A stretch of 64,000 bases of DNA. Source: Megachile rotundata (lineage: Eukaryota > Arthropoda > Insecta > Hymenoptera > Megachilidae). Made by a program: the position numbers and the translations under genes. The stretch covers positions 2,914,001 through 2,978,000 of the forward strand of contig NW_027473315.1 of the NCBI RefSeq assembly GCF_050947335.1. The letters run 5' to 3'. Positions 26,738 to 41,944 of this stretch are shown piece after piece. A model generated the notes under the pieces. That model was not told the origin of the DNA. It ran no database searches and saw only the letters and a program-made list of their open reading frames with translations. Each line of letters begins with the position of its first letter. Within the stretch, counting starts at the first letter, position 1.

Positions 26738-29433
26738 ATTGTAATTGTATGATTGCGATTGTATGATTGTGATTGTATGATTGCGATTGTATGATTGCGA
26801 TTGTATGATTGTGATGTATGATTGTAATTGTATGATTATGATTGTATGATTGTGATTGTATGATTGAGATTGTATGATTGAGATTGTATGATTGAGATTG
26901 TATGAATGTGATTGTATGCTTGCGATTGTATGATTGTGATTGTATGATTGTGATTGTATGATTGTGATTGCATGATTTTGAATGTATGATTGTGATTGTA
27001 TGATTGTGATTGTATGATTGTGATTGTATGATTGTATTTGGGAGATTGTATTTGGGAGATTGTAATTGTATGATTGCGATTGTATGATTGTGATTGTATG
27101 ATTGTGATGTATGATTGTAATTGTATGATTATGATTGTATGATTGTGATTGTATGATTATGATTGTATGATTGTGGTTGTATGATTGCGATTGTATGATT
27201 GTGATTGTATGATTATGATTGTATTTTTGTGATTGCATGATTGTGATTGTATGATTGTGATTGTATGATTGTGATTGTATGATTGTGATTGTATGATTGT
27301 GATTGTATGATTGTGATTGTATGATTGTGATTGTATGAGTGTGATTGTCTGATTGTGGTTGTGCGATTGTGATTGTACGATTGTGAATGTACGATTGTGA
27401 TTGTATGATTGTGATTGTATGAATATGATTGTATGATTGTGATTGCATGATTGTGATTGTATGATTGTGATTGTATGATTGTGATTGTATGACTGTGATT
27501 GTATGATTGTGATTGTATGATTGTGATTGTATGATTGTATTTGGGAGATTGTATTTGGGAGATTGTAATTGTATGATTGCGATTGTATGATTGTGATTGT
27601 ATGATTGTGATGTATGATTGTAATTGTATGATTATGATTGTATGATTGTGATTGTATGATTATGATTGTATGATTGTGATTGTATGATTGCGATTGTATG
27701 ATTGTGATTGTATGATTATGATTGTATTTTTGTGATTGCATGATTGTGATTGTATGATTGTGATTGTATGATTGTGATTGTATGATTGTGATTGTATGAT
27801 TGTGATTGTATGATTGTGATTGTATGATTGTGATTGTATGATTGTGATTGTATGATTGTGATTGTATGAGTGTGATTGTCTGATTGTGGTTGTGCGATTG
27901 TGATTGTACGATTGTGAATGTACGATTGTGATTGTATGATTGTGATTGTATGAATATGATTGTATGATTGTGATTGCATGATTGTGATTGTATGATTGAG
28001 ATTGTATGATTGTGATTGTATGCTTGCGATTGTATGATTGTGATTGTATGATTGTGATTCTTTGATTGTGGTTGTATGATTGTGATTGTATGATTGTGAT
28101 TGTATGATTGTGATTGTATGATTGTGATAGTATGATTGTGATTGTATGATTGTGATTGTATGACTGTGATTGTATGATTGTGATTGTGCGATTGTGATTG
28201 TACGATTGTGAATGTACGATTGTGATTGTATGATTGTGATTGTATGAATATGATTGTATGATTGTGATTGCATGATTGTGATTGCATGATTGTGATTGTA
28301 TGATTGTGATTGTATGATTGTGATTGTATGATTGTATTTGGGATATTGTAATTGTATGATTGCGATTGTATGATTGTGATTGTATGATTGTGATGTATGA
28401 TTGTAATTGTATGATTATGATTGTATGATTGTGATTGCATGGTTGTGATTGTATGATTGTGATTGCATGATTTTGAATGTATGATTGTGATTGCATGATT
28501 GTGATTGCATGATTGTGATTGTATGATTGAGATTGTATGATTGTGATTGTATGCTTGCGATTGTATGATTGTGATTGTATGATTGTGATTCTTTGATTGT
28601 GATTGTATGATTGTGATTGTATGATTGTGATTGTATGATTGTGATTGTATGAGTGTGATTGTATGATTGTGATTGTATGATTGTGATTGTATGATTGTGA
28701 TAGTATGATTGTGATTGTATGATTGTGATTGTATGACTGTGATTGTATGATTGTGATTGTGCGATTGTGATTGTACGATTGTGAATGTACGATTGTGATT
28801 GTATGATTGCGATTGTATGAATATGATTGTATGATTGTGATTGCATGATTGTGATTGTATGATTGTGATTGTATGATTGTGATTGTATGATTGTATTTGG
28901 GAGTTTGTATTTGGGATATTGTAATTGTATGATTGCGATTGTATGATTGTGATTGTATGATTGTGATGTATGATTGTAATTGTATGATTATGATTGTATG
29001 ATTGTGATTGCATGATTGTGATTGTATGATTGTGATTGCATGATTTTGAATGTATGATTGTGATTGCATGATTGTGATTGTATGATTGTGATTGTATGAT
29101 TGTGATTGTATGATTGTGATTGTATGATTGCGATTGTATGATTGTGATTTTATGATTGTGGTGTATGATTGTAATTGTATGATTATGATTGTATGATTGT
29201 GATTGTATGATTGAGATTGTATGATTGAGATTGTATGAATGTGATTGTATGCTTGCGATTGTATGATTGTGATTGTATGATTGTGATTGTATGATTGTGA
29301 TTGTATGATTGTGATTGTATGATTGTGATTGTATGATTGTGATTGTATGATTGTATTTGGGAGATTGTATTTGGGAGATTGTAATTGTATGATTGCGATT
29401 GTATGATTGTGATTGTATGATTGTGATTGTATG

Positions 29434-29503
29434 ATTGTATTTGGGAGATTGTATTTGGGAGATTGTATTTGGGAGATTGTATTTGGGAGATTGTATTTGG
29501 GAG
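29434..29503 (+). repeat. W-variant run, 5 units
   Basis: Five identical W units without the GCATTT mark. Confidence 0.95.
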
Positions 29504-30006
29504 ATTGTAATTGTATGATTGCGATTGTATGATTGTGATTGTATGATTGCGATTGTATGATTGCGATTGTATGATTGTGATGTATGATTGTAATTGTATG
29601 ATTATGATTGTATGATTGTGATTGTATGATTGAGATTGTATGATTGAGATTGTATGAATGTGATTGTATGCTTGCGATTGTATGATTGTGATTGTATGAT
29701 TGTGATTGTATGATTGTGATTGTATGATTGTGATTGCATGATTTTGAATGTATGATTGTGATTGTATGATTGTGATTGTATGATTGTGATTGTATGATTG
29801 TGATTGTATGATTGTGATTGTATGATTGTATTTGGGAGATTGTATTTGGGAGATTGTAATTGTATGATTGCGATTGTATGATTGTGATTGTATGATTGTG
29901 ATGTATGATTGTAAGTGTATGATTATGATTGTATGATTGTGATTGTATGATTATGATTGTATGATTGTGATTGTATGATTGCGATTGTATGATTGTGATT
30001 GTATGA

Positions 30007-30228
30007 TTATGATTGTATTTTTGTGATTGCATGATTGTGATTGTATGATTGTGATTGAATGATTGTGATTGTATGATTGTGATTGTATGATTGTGATTGT
30101 ATGATTGTGATTGTATGAGTGTGATTGTCTGATTGTGGTTGTGCGATTGTGATTGTACGATTGTGAATGTACGATTGTGATTGTATGATTGTGATTGTAT
30201 GAATATGATTGTATGATTGTGATTGCAT
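30007..30228 (+). repeat. 222-bp T5/C-containing cassette, member 5
   Basis: Same order and length, 4,331 bp after member 4. It carries a private GATTGAATG unit near 30,058, and a GTACGCTTGCG unit lies just downstream (near 30,269). Confidence 0.9.
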
Positions 30229-30984
30229 GATTGTGATTGTATGATTGAGATTGTATGATTGTGATTGTACGCTTGCGATTGTATGATTGTGATTGTATGA
30301 TTGTGATTGTATGACTGTGATTGTATGATTGTGATTGTATGATTGTGATTGTATGATTGTATTTGGGAGTTTGTATTTGGGATATTGTAATTGTATGATT
30401 GCGATTGTATGATTGTGATTGTATGATTGTGATGTATGATTGTAATTGTATGATTATGATTGTATGATTGTGATTGCATGATTGTGATTGTATGATTGTG
30501 ATTGCATGATTTTGAATGTATGATTGTGATTGCATGATTGTGATTGTATGATTGTGATTGTATGATTGTGATTGTATGATTGTGATAGTATGATTGTGAT
30601 TGTATGATTGTGATTGTATGATTGTGATTGTATGATTATAATTGTATGATTGTGATTGTATGATTGTATTTGGGAGATTGTATTTGGGAGATTGTAATTG
30701 TATGATTGCGATTGTATGATTGTGATTGTATGATTGCGATTGTATGAATGCGATTGTATGATTGTGATTGTATGATTGTGATTGTATGATTGTGATTGTA
30801 TGATTGTGATTGTATGATTGTGATCGTATGATTGTATTTGGGAGATTGTAATTGTATGATTGCGATTGTATGATTGTGATTGCATGATTGTGATTGTTTG
30901 ATTCTGATTGCATGATTTTGAATGTATGATTGTGATTGCATGATTGTGATTGTATGATTGTGAGTGTATGATTGTGATTGTATG

Positions 30985-31068
30985 ATTGTATTTGGGAGAT
31001 TGTATTTGGGAGATTGTATTTGGGAGATTGTATTTGGGAGATTGCATTTGGGAGATTGTATTTGGGAG
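30985..31068 (+). repeat. W-variant run, 6 units
   Basis: Six units, the fifth with GCATTTGGGAG; corresponds to 26,654 at offset 4,331. Confidence 0.95.
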
Positions 31069-34000
31069 ATTGTAATTGTATGATTGCGATTGTATGATTG
31101 TGATTGTATGATTGCGATTGTATGATTGCGATTGTATGATTGTGATGTATGATTGTAATTGTATGATTATGATTGTATGATTGTGATTGTATGATTGAGA
31201 TTGTATGATTGAGATTGTATGAATGTGATTGTATGCTTGCGATTGTATGATTGTGATTGTATGATTGTGATTGTATGATTGTGATTGCATGATTTTGAAT
31301 GTATGATTGTGATTGTATGATTGTGATTGTATGATTGTGATTGTATGATTGTATTTGGGAGATTGTATTTGGGAGATTGTAATTGTATGATTGCGATTGT
31401 ATGATTGTGATTGTATGATTGTGATGTATGATTGTAATTGTATGATTATGATTGTATGATTGTGATTGTATGATTATGATTGTATGATTGTGGTTGTATG
31501 ATTGCGATTGTATGATTGTGATTGTATGATTATGATTGTATTTTTGTGATTGCATGATTGTGATTGTATGATTGTGATTGTATGATTGTGATTGTATGAT
31601 TGTGATTGTATGATTGTGATTGTATGATTGTGATTGTATGATTGTGATTGTATGAGTGTGATTGTCTGATTGTGGTTGTGCGATTGTGATTGTACGATTG
31701 TGAATGTACGATTGTGATTGTATGATTGTGATTGTATGAATATGATTGTATGATTGTGATTGCATGATTGTGATTGTATGATTGTGATTGTATGATTGTG
31801 ATTGTATGACTGTGATTGTATGATTGTGATTGTATGATTGTGATTGTATGATTGTATTTGGGAGATTGTATTTGGGAGATTGTAATTGTATGATTGCGAT
31901 TGTCTGATTGTGATTGTATGATTGTGATGTATGATTGTAATTGTATGATTATGATTGTATGATTGTGATTGTATGATTATGATTGTATGATTGTGATTGT
32001 ATGATTGCGATTGTATGATTGTGATTGTATGATTATGATTGTATTTTTGTGATTGCATGATTGTGATTGTATGATTGTGATTGTATGATTGTGATTGTAT
32101 GATTGTGATTGTATGATTGTGATTGTATGATTGTGATTGTATGATTGTGATTGTATGATTGTGATTGTATGATTGTGATTGTATGAGTGTGATTGTCTGA
32201 TTGTGGTTGTGCGATTGTGATTGTACGATTGTGAATGTACGATTGTGATTGTATGATTGTGATTGTATGAATTGATTGTATGATTGTGATTGCATGATTG
32301 TGATTGTATGATTGAGATTGTATGATTGTGATTGTATGCTTGCGATTGTATGATTGTGATTGTATGATTGTGATTCTTTGATTGTGATTGTATGATTGTG
32401 ATTGTATGATTGTGATTGTATGATTGTGATTGTATGATTGTGATAGTATGATTGTGATTGTATGATTGTGATTGGATGACTGTGATTGTATGATTGTGAT
32501 TGTGCGATTGTGATTGTACGATTGTGAATGTACGATTGTGATTGTATGATTGTGATTGTATGAATATGATTGTATGATTGTGATTGCATGATTGTGATTG
32601 CATGATTGTGATTGTATGATTGTGATTGTATGATTGTGATTGTATGATTGTATTTGGGATATTGTAATTGTATGATTGCGATTGTATGATTGTGATTGTA
32701 TGATTGTGATGTATGATTGTAGTTGTATGATTATGATTGTATGATTGTGATTGCATGGTTGTGATTGTATGATTGTGATTGCATGATTTTGAATGTATGA
32801 TTGTGATTGCATGATTGTGATTGCATGATTGTGATTGTATGATTGAGATTGTATGATTGTGATTGTATGCTTGCGATTGTATGATTGTGATTGTATGATT
32901 GTGATTCTTTGATTGTGATTGTATGATTGTGATTGTATGATTGTGATTGTATGATTGTGATTGTATGAGTGTGATTGTATGATTGTGATTGTATGATTGT
33001 GATTGTATGATTGTGATAGTATGATTGTGATTGTATGATTGTGATTGTATGACTGTGATTGTATGATTGTGATTGTGCGATTGTGATTGTACGATTGTGA
33101 ATGTACGATTGTGATTGTATGATTGCGATTGTATGAATATGATTGTATGATTGTGATTGCATGATTGTGATTGTATGATTGTGATTGTATGATTGTGATT
33201 GTATGATTGTATTTGGGAGTTTGTATTTGGGATATTGTAATTGTATGATTGCGATTGTATGATTGTGATTGTATGATTGTGATGTATGATTGTAATTGTA
33301 TGATTATGATTGTATGATTGTGATTGCATGATTGTGATTGTATGATTGTGATTGCATGATTTTGAATGTATGATTGTGATTGCATGATTGTGATTGTATG
33401 ATTGTGATTGTATGATTGTGATTGTATGATTGTGATTGTATGATTGCGATTGTATGATTGTGATTGTATGATTGTGGTGTATGATTGTAATTGTATGATT
33501 ATGATTGTATGATTGTGATTGTATGATTGAGATTGTATGATTGAGATTGTATGAATGTGATTGTATGCTTGCGATTGTATGATTGTGATTGTATGATTGT
33601 GATTGTATGATTGTGATTGCATGATTGTGATTGTATGATTGCGATTGTATGAGTTCGATTGTATGATTGTGATTGTATGATTGTGATTGTATGATTGTGA
33701 TTGTATGATTGTGATTGTATGATTGTATTTGGGAGATTGTATTTGGGAGATTGCAATTGTATGATTGCGACTGTATGATTGTGATTGTATGATTGCGATT
33801 GTATGATTGTGATTGTATGATTGTGATGTATGATTGTAATTGTATGATTATGATTGTATGATTGTGATTGTATGATTGAGATTGTATGATTGAGATTGTA
33901 TGATTGTGATTGTATGCTTGCGATTGTATGATTGTGATTGTATGATTGTGATTGTATGATTGTGATTGTATGATTGTGATTGTATGATTGCGATTGTATG

Positions 34001-37000
34001 ATTGCGATTGTATGATTGTGATGTATGATTGCAATTGTATGATTATGATTGTCTGATTGTGATTGTATGATTGAGATTGTATGATTGAGATTGTATGAAT
34101 GTGATTGTATGCTTGCGATTGTATGATTGTGATTGTATGATTGTGATTGTATGATTGTGATTGCATGATTTTGAATGTATGATTGTGATTGTATGATTGT
34201 GATTGTATGATTGTGATTGTATGATTGTGATTGTATGATTGTATTTGGGAGATTGTATTTGGGAGATTGTAATTGTATGATTGCGATTGTATGATTGTGA
34301 TTGTATGATTGTGATGTATGATTGTAATTGTATGATTATGATTGTATGATTGTGATTGTATGATTGTGATTGTATGATTGAGATTGTATGATTGTGATTG
34401 TATGCTTGCGATTGTATGATTGTGATTGTATGATTGTGATTATATGATTGCGATTGTATGATTGTGATTGTATGATTATGATTGTATTTTTGTGATTGCA
34501 TGATTGTGATTGTATGATTGTGATTGTATGATTGTGATTGTATGAGTGTGATTGTCTGATTGTGGTTGTGCGATTGTGATTGTACGATTGTGAATGTACG
34601 ATTGTGATTGTATGATTGTGATTGTATGAATATGATTGTATGATTGTGATTGCATGATTGTGATTGTATGATTGAGATTGTATGATTGTGATTGTATGCT
34701 TGCGATTGTATGATTGTGATTGTATGATTGTGATTCTTTGATTGTGATTGTATGATTGTGATTGTATGATTGTGATTGTATGATTGTATTTGGGAGATTG
34801 TATTTGGGAGATTGTATTTGGGAGATTGTAATTGTATGATTGCGATTGTATGATTGTGATTGTATGATTGCGATTGTATGAATGCGATTGTATGATTGTG
34901 ATTGTATGATTGTGATTGTATGATTGTGATTGTATGATTGTGATCGTATGATTGTATTTGGGAGATTGTATTTGGGAGATTGTAATTGTATGATTGCGAT
35001 TGTATGATTGTGATTGCATGATTTTGAATGTATGATTGTGATTGTGTGATTGTGATTGCATGATTGTGATTGTATGATTGTGACTGTATGATTGTGATTG
35101 TATGATTATGATTGTATGATTGTGATTGCATGATTGTGATTGTATGATTGTGATTGCATGATTTTGAATGTATGATTGTGATTGCATGATTGTGATTGTA
35201 TGATTGTGATTGTATGATTGTGATTGTATGATTGTATTTGGGAGATTGTATTTGGGAGATTGTATTTGGGATATTGTATTTGGGAGATTGTAATTGTATG
35301 ATTGCGATTGTATGATTGTGATTGTATGATTGCGATTGTATGATTGCGATTGTATGATTGTGATTGTATGATTGTGATTGTATGATTGTATTTGGGAGAT
35401 TGTATTTGGGAGATTGTAATTGTATGATTGCGATTGTATGATTGTGATTGTATGATTGCGATTGTATGAGTTCGATTGTATGATTGTGATTGTATGATTG
35501 TGATTGTATGATTGTGATTGTATGATTGTGATTGTATGATTGTATTTGGGAGATTGTATTTGGGAGATAGTATTTGGGAGATTGTATTTGGGAGATTGTA
35601 ATTGTATGATTGCGATTGTATGATTGTGATTGTATGATTGCGATTGTATGATTGTGATTGTATGATTGTGATTGTATGACTGTGATTGTATGATTGTGAT
35701 TGTATGATTGTGATTGTATGATTGTATTTGGGAGATTGTATTTGGGAGATTGTAATTGTATGATTGTGATTGTATGATTGTGATTGTATGATTGTGATGT
35801 ATGATTGTAATTGTATGATTATGATTGTATGATTGTGATTGTATGATTGTGATTGTCTGATTGTGATTGTATGATTGTGATTGTATGATTGTGATTGTAT
35901 GATTGTGATTGTATGATTGTGATTGTATGATTGAGATTGTATGATTGTGATTGTATGCTTGCGATTGTATGATTGTGATTGTATGATTGTGATTGTATGA
36001 CTGTGATTGTATGATTGTGATTGTATGATTGTGATTGTATGATTGTATTTGGGAGATTGTATTTGGGAGATTGTAATTGTATGATTGCGATTGTATGATT
36101 GTGATTGTATGATTGTGATGAATGATTGTAATTGTATGATTATGATTGTATGATTGTGATTGTATGATTATGATTGTATGATTGTGATTATATGATTGCG
36201 ATTGTATGATTGTGATTGTATGATTATGATTGTATTTTTGTGATTGCATGATTGTGATTGTATGATTGTGATTGTATGATTGTGATTGTATGAGTGTGAT
36301 TGTCTGATTGTGGTTGTGCGATTGTGATTGTACGATTGTGAATGTACGATTGTGATTGTATGATTGTGATTGTATGAATATGATTGTATGATTGTGATTG
36401 CATGATTGTGATTGTATGATTGAGATTGTATGATTGTGATTGTATGCTTGCGATTGTATGATTGTGATTGTATGATTGTGATTCTTTGATTGTGATTGTA
36501 TGATTGTGATTGTATGATTGTGATTGTATGATTGTGATTGTATGATTGTGATTGTATGAGTGTGATTGTATGATTGTGATTGTATGATTGTGATTGTATG
36601 ATTGTGATAGTATGATTGTGATTGTATGATTGTGATTGTATGACTGTGATTGTATGATTGTGATTGTGCGATTGTGATTGTACGATTGTGAATGTACGAT
36701 TGTGATTGTATGATTGTGATTGTATGAATATGATTGTATGATCGTGATTGCATGATTGTGATTGTATGATTGTGATTGTATGATTGTGATTGTATGATTG
36801 TATTTGGGAGTTTGTATTTGGGATATTGTAATTGTATGATTGCGATTGTATGATTGTGATTGTATGATTGTGATGTATGATTGTAATTGTATGATTGTGA
36901 TTGTATGATTGTGATTGCATGATTGTGATTGTATGATTGTGATTGTATGATTGTATTTGGGAGATTGTATTTGTGAGATTGTATTTGGGAGATTGTAATT

Positions 37001-37313
37001 GTATGATTGCGATTGTATGATTGCGATTGTATGATTGCGATTGTATGAATGCGATTGTATGATTGTGATTGTATGATTGTGATTGTATGATTGTGATTGT
37101 ATGATTGTGATTGTATGATTGTGATTGTATGATTGTGATTGTATGATTGTGATCGTATGATTGTATTTGGGAGATTGTAATTGTATGATTGCGATTGTAT
37201 GATTGTGATTGCATGATTGTGATTGTTTGATTGTGATTGCATGATTTTGAATGTATGATTGTGATTGCATGATTGTGATTGTATGATTGTGATTGTATGA
37301 TTGTGATTGTATG

Positions 37314-37411
37314 ATTGTATTTGGGAGATTGTATTTGGGAGATTGTATTTGGGAGATTGTATTTGGGAGATTGTATTTGGGAGATTGCATTTGGGAGATT
37401 GTATTTGGGAG
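37314..37411 (+). repeat. W-variant run, 7 units (longest in the window)
   Basis: Seven consecutive W units, the sixth with GCATTTGGGAG, so the mark stays next to last. It corresponds to the six-unit run at 1,474 with one unit gained. Confidence 0.95.
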
Positions 37412-40181
37412 ATTGTAATTGTATGGTTGCGATTGTATGATTGTGATTGTATGATTGCGATTGTATGATTGCGATTGTATGATTGTGATGTATGATTGTA
37501 ATCGTATGATTATGATTGTATGATTGTGATTGTATAATTGAGATTGTATGATTGAGATTGTATGAATGTGATTGTATGCTTGCGATTGTATGATTGTGAT
37601 TGTATGATTGTGACTGTATGATTGTGATTGCATGATTTTGAATGTATGATTGTGATTGTATGATTGTGATTGTATGATTGTGATAGTATGATTGTGATTG
37701 TATGATTGTGGTTGTATGATTGTGATTGCATGATTTTGAATGTATGATTGTGATTGCATGATTGTGATTGTATGATTGTGATTGTATGATTGTGATTGTA
37801 TGATTGTGATTGTATGATTGTGATTGTATGATTGTGATTGTGCGATTGTGATTGTACGATTGTGAATGTACGATTGTGATTGTATGGTTGTGATTGTATG
37901 AATATGATTGTATGATTGTGATTGCATGATTGTGATTGTATGATTGTGATGTATGATTGTAATTGTATGATCATGATTGTATGATTGTGATTGCATGATT
38001 GTGATTGTATGATTGTGATTGCATGATTTTGAATGTATGATTGTGATTGCATGATTGTGATTGTATGATTGTGATTGTATGATTGTGATTGTATGATTGT
38101 GATTGTATGATTGTGATTGTATGATTGTGATTGTCTGATTGTGGTTGTGCGATTGTGATTGTACGATTGTGATTGTACGATTGTGATTGTATGATTGTGA
38201 TTGTATGATTGTGATTGTATGAATATGATTGTATGATTGCGATTGTATGATTGTGATTGTATGATTGTGATGTATGATTGTAATTGTATGATTATGATTG
38301 TATGATTGTGATTGCATGATTGTGCTTGTATGATTGTGATTGCATGATTTTGAATGTATGATTGTGATTGCATGATTGTGATTGTATGATTGTGATTGTA
38401 TGATTGTGATTGTATGATTGTGATTGTATGATTGTGATTGTATGATTGTGATTGTCTGATTGTGGTTGTGCGATTGTGATTGTACGATTGTGATTGTACG
38501 ATTGTGATTGTATGATTGTGATTGTATGATTATGATTGTGTGATTGTGATTGCATGATTGTGATTGTATGATTGTGATTGCATGATTTTGAATGTATGAT
38601 TGTGATTGCATGATTATGATTGTATGATTGTGATTTTATGATTGTGATTGTATGATTGTGATTGTATGATTGTGATAGTATGATTGTGATTGTATGATTG
38701 TGATTGTATGATTGTGATTGTATGATTATAATTGTATGATTGTGATTGTATGATTGTATTTGGGAGATTGTATTTGGGAGATTGTAATTGTATGATTGCG
38801 ATTGTATGATTGTGATTGTATGATTGCGATTGTATGATTGCGATTGTATGATTGTGATTGTATGATTGTGATTGTATGATTGTATTTGGGAGATTGTATT
38901 TGGGAGATTGTAATTGTATGATTGCGATTGTATGATTGTGATTGTATGATTGCGATTGTATGAGTTCGATTGTATGATTGTGATTGTATGATTGTGATTG
39001 TATGATTGTGATTGTATGATTGTATTTGGGAGATTGTATTTGGGAGATTGCAATTGTATGATTGCGACTGTATGATTGTGATTGTATGATTGCGATTGTA
39101 TGATTGTGATTGTATGATTGTGATGTATGATTGTAATTGTATGATTATGATTGTATGATTGTGATTGTATGATTGAGATTGTATGATTGAGATTGTATGA
39201 TTGTGATTGTATGCTTGCGATTGTATGATTGTGATTGTATGATTGTGATTGTATGATTGTGATTGTATGATTGCGATTGTATGATTGCGATTGTATGATT
39301 GTGATGTATGATTGCAATTGTATGATTATGATTGTCTGATTGTGATTGTATGATTGAGATTGTATGATTGAGATTGTATGAATGTGATTGTATGCTTGCG
39401 ATTGTATGATTGTGATTGTATGATTGTGATTGTATGATTGTGATTGCATGATTTTGAATGTATGATTGTGATTGTATGATTGTGATTGTATGATTGTGAT
39501 TGTATGATTGTGATTGTATGATTGTATTTGGGAGATTGTATTTGGGAGATTGTAATTGTATGATTGCGATTGTATGATTGTGATTGTATGATTGTGATGT
39601 ATGATTGTAATTGTATGATTATGATTGTATGATTGTGATTGTATGATTGTGATTGTATGATTGAGATTGTATGATTGTGATTGTATGCTTGCGATTGTAT
39701 GATTGTGATTGTATGATTGTGATTGTATGACTGTGATTGTATGATTGTGATTGTATGATTGTGATTGTATGATTGTATTTGGGAGATTGTATTTGGGAGA
39801 TTGTAATTGTATGATTGCGATTGTATGATTGTGATTGTATGATTGTGATGTATGATTGTAATTGTATGATTATGATTGTATGATTGTGATTGTATGATTA
39901 TGATTGTATGATTGTGATTGTATGATTGTGATTGTATGATTGTGATTGTATGATTGTGATTGTATGATTGTGATTGTATGCTCGCGATTGTATGATTGTG
40001 ATTGTATGATTGTGATTGTATGATTGTGATTGTATGATTGTGATTGTATGATTGTGATTGTATGACTGTGATTGTATGATTGTGATTGTATGATTGTGAT
40101 TGTATGATTGTATTTGGGAGATTGTATTTGGGAGATTGTAATTGTATGATTGTGATTGTATGATTGTGATTGTATGATTGT

Positions 40182-40613
40182 GATGTATGATTGTAATTGT
40201 ATGATTATGATTGTATGATTGTGATTGTATGATTGTGATTGTATGATTGTGATTGTATGATTGTGATTGTATGATTGTGATTGTATGATTGTGATTGTAT
40301 GATTGTGATTGTATGATTGAGATTGTATGATTGTGATTGTATGCTTGCGATTGTATGATTGTGATTGTATGATTGCGATTGTATGACTGTGATTGTATGA
40401 TTGTGATTGTATGATTGTGATTGTATGATTGTATTTGGGAGATTGTATTTGGGAGATTGTAATTGTATGATTGCGATTGTATGATTGTGATTGTATGATT
40501 GTGATGAATGATTGTAATTGTATGATTATGATTGTATGATTGTGATTGTATGATTATGATTGTATGATTGTGATTATATGATTGCGATTGTATGATTGTG
40601 ATTGTATGATTGT
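40182..40613 (+). repeat. 432-bp tandem duplication, copy 1
   Basis: This runs from one 13-bp GATGTATG unit to the next and contains a GATGAATG 13-bp unit at 40,503. 432 = 31 x 14 - 2, consistent with two 13-bp units. The left copy of block A (near 4,300-4,650) has a single version. Confidence 0.9.
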
Positions 40614-41045
40614 GATGTATGATTGTAATTGTATGATTATGATTGTATGACTGTGATTGTATGATTGTGATTGTATGATTGTGATTGTATGATTGTGATT
40701 GTATGATTGTGATTGTATGATTGTGATTGTATGATTGTGATTGTATGATTGAGATTGTATGATTGTGATTGTATGCTTGCGATTGTATGATTGTGATTGT
40801 ATGATTGCGATTGTATGACTGTGATTGTATGATTGTGATTGTATGATTGTGATTGTATGATTGTATTTGGGAGATTGTATTTGGGAGATTGTAATTGTAT
40901 GATTGCGATTGTATGATTGTGATTGTATGATTGTGATGAATGATTGTAATTGTATGATTATGATTGTATGATTGTGATTGTATGATTATGATTGTATGAT
41001 TGTGATTATATGATTGCGATTGTATGATTGTGATTGTATGATTAT
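40614..41045 (+). repeat. 432-bp tandem duplication, copy 2
   Basis: This repeats 40,182-40,613, with GATGAATG at 40,935 and at least one private change (GACTG near 40,650). After it the sequence continues with the T5 marker, as the left block does after 4,658. Confidence 0.9.
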
Positions 41046-41944
41046 GATTGTATTTTTGTGATTGCATGATTGTGATTGTATGATTGTGATTGTATGATTG
41101 TGATTGTATGAGTGTGATTGTCTGATTGTGGTTGTGCGATTGTGATTGTACGATTGTGAATGTACGATTGTGATTGTATGATTGTGATTGTATGAATATG
41201 ATTGTATGATTGTGATTGCATGATTGTGATTGTATGATTGAGATTGTATGATTGTGATTGTATGCTTGCGATTGTATGATTGTGATTGTATGATTGTGAT
41301 TCTTTGATTGTGATTGTATGATTGTGATTGTATGATTGTGATTGTATGATTGTATTTGGGAGATTGTATTTGGGAGATTGTACTTGGGAGATTGTAATTG
41401 TATGATTGCGATTGTATGATTGTGATTGTATGATTGCGATTGTATGAATGCGATTGTATGATTGTGATTGTATGATTGTGATTGTATGATTGTGATTGTA
41501 TGATTGTGATCGTATGATTGTATTTGGGAGATTGTATTTGGGAGATTGTAATTGTATGATTGCGATTGTATGATTGTGATTGCATGATTTTGAATGTATG
41601 ATTGTGATTGTATGATTGTGATTGCATGATTGTGATTGTATGATTGTGACTGTATGATTGTGATTGTATGATTATGATTGTATGATTGTGATTGCATGAT
41701 TGTGATTGTATGATTGTGATTGCATGATTTTGAATGTATGATTGTGATTGCATGATTGTGATTGTATGATTGTGATTGTATGATTGTGATTGTATGATTG
41801 TATTTGGGAGATTGTATTTGGGAGATTGTATTTGGGAGATTGTATTTGGGAGATTGTAATTGTATGATTGCGATTGTATGATTGTGATTGTATGATTGCG
41901 ATTGTATGATTGCGATTGTATGATTGTGATTGTATGATTGTGAT

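Larger units (their letters stand above)
24127..27300 (+). repeat. ~3.18-kb tandem duplication, unit 2
   Basis: This follows unit 1 directly and keeps its order of W runs, T5 marker and C-containing cassettes. It differs in its left part, where the GTCTG/GTGCG part of one cassette is absent just before GAATATG at 24,178. Confidence 0.75.
25440..29305 (+). repeat. ~4.32-kb repeat, copy 1
   Basis: Features here recur 4,303-4,331 bp downstream. ATTATG units at 27,157 and 27,660 pair with 31,474 and 31,977 (4,317 bp); the offset becomes 4,316 after a one-base loss at 32,270 (GAATTGATTG for GAATATGATTG). 4,317 = 309 x 14 - 9, and nine 13-bp units are counted between 27,660 and 31,977. This copy overlaps the second 3.18-kb unit, so two duplication periods are layered here. 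Confidence 0.8.
29740..33622 (+). repeat. ~4.32-kb repeat, copy 2
   Basis: This is the counterpart of 25,440-29,305. It ends near 33,622, where the sequence switches into a GAGTTCG-containing segment (33,651) matching 5,706 and its relatives. That switch marks a recombination-type junction. Confidence 0.8.
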
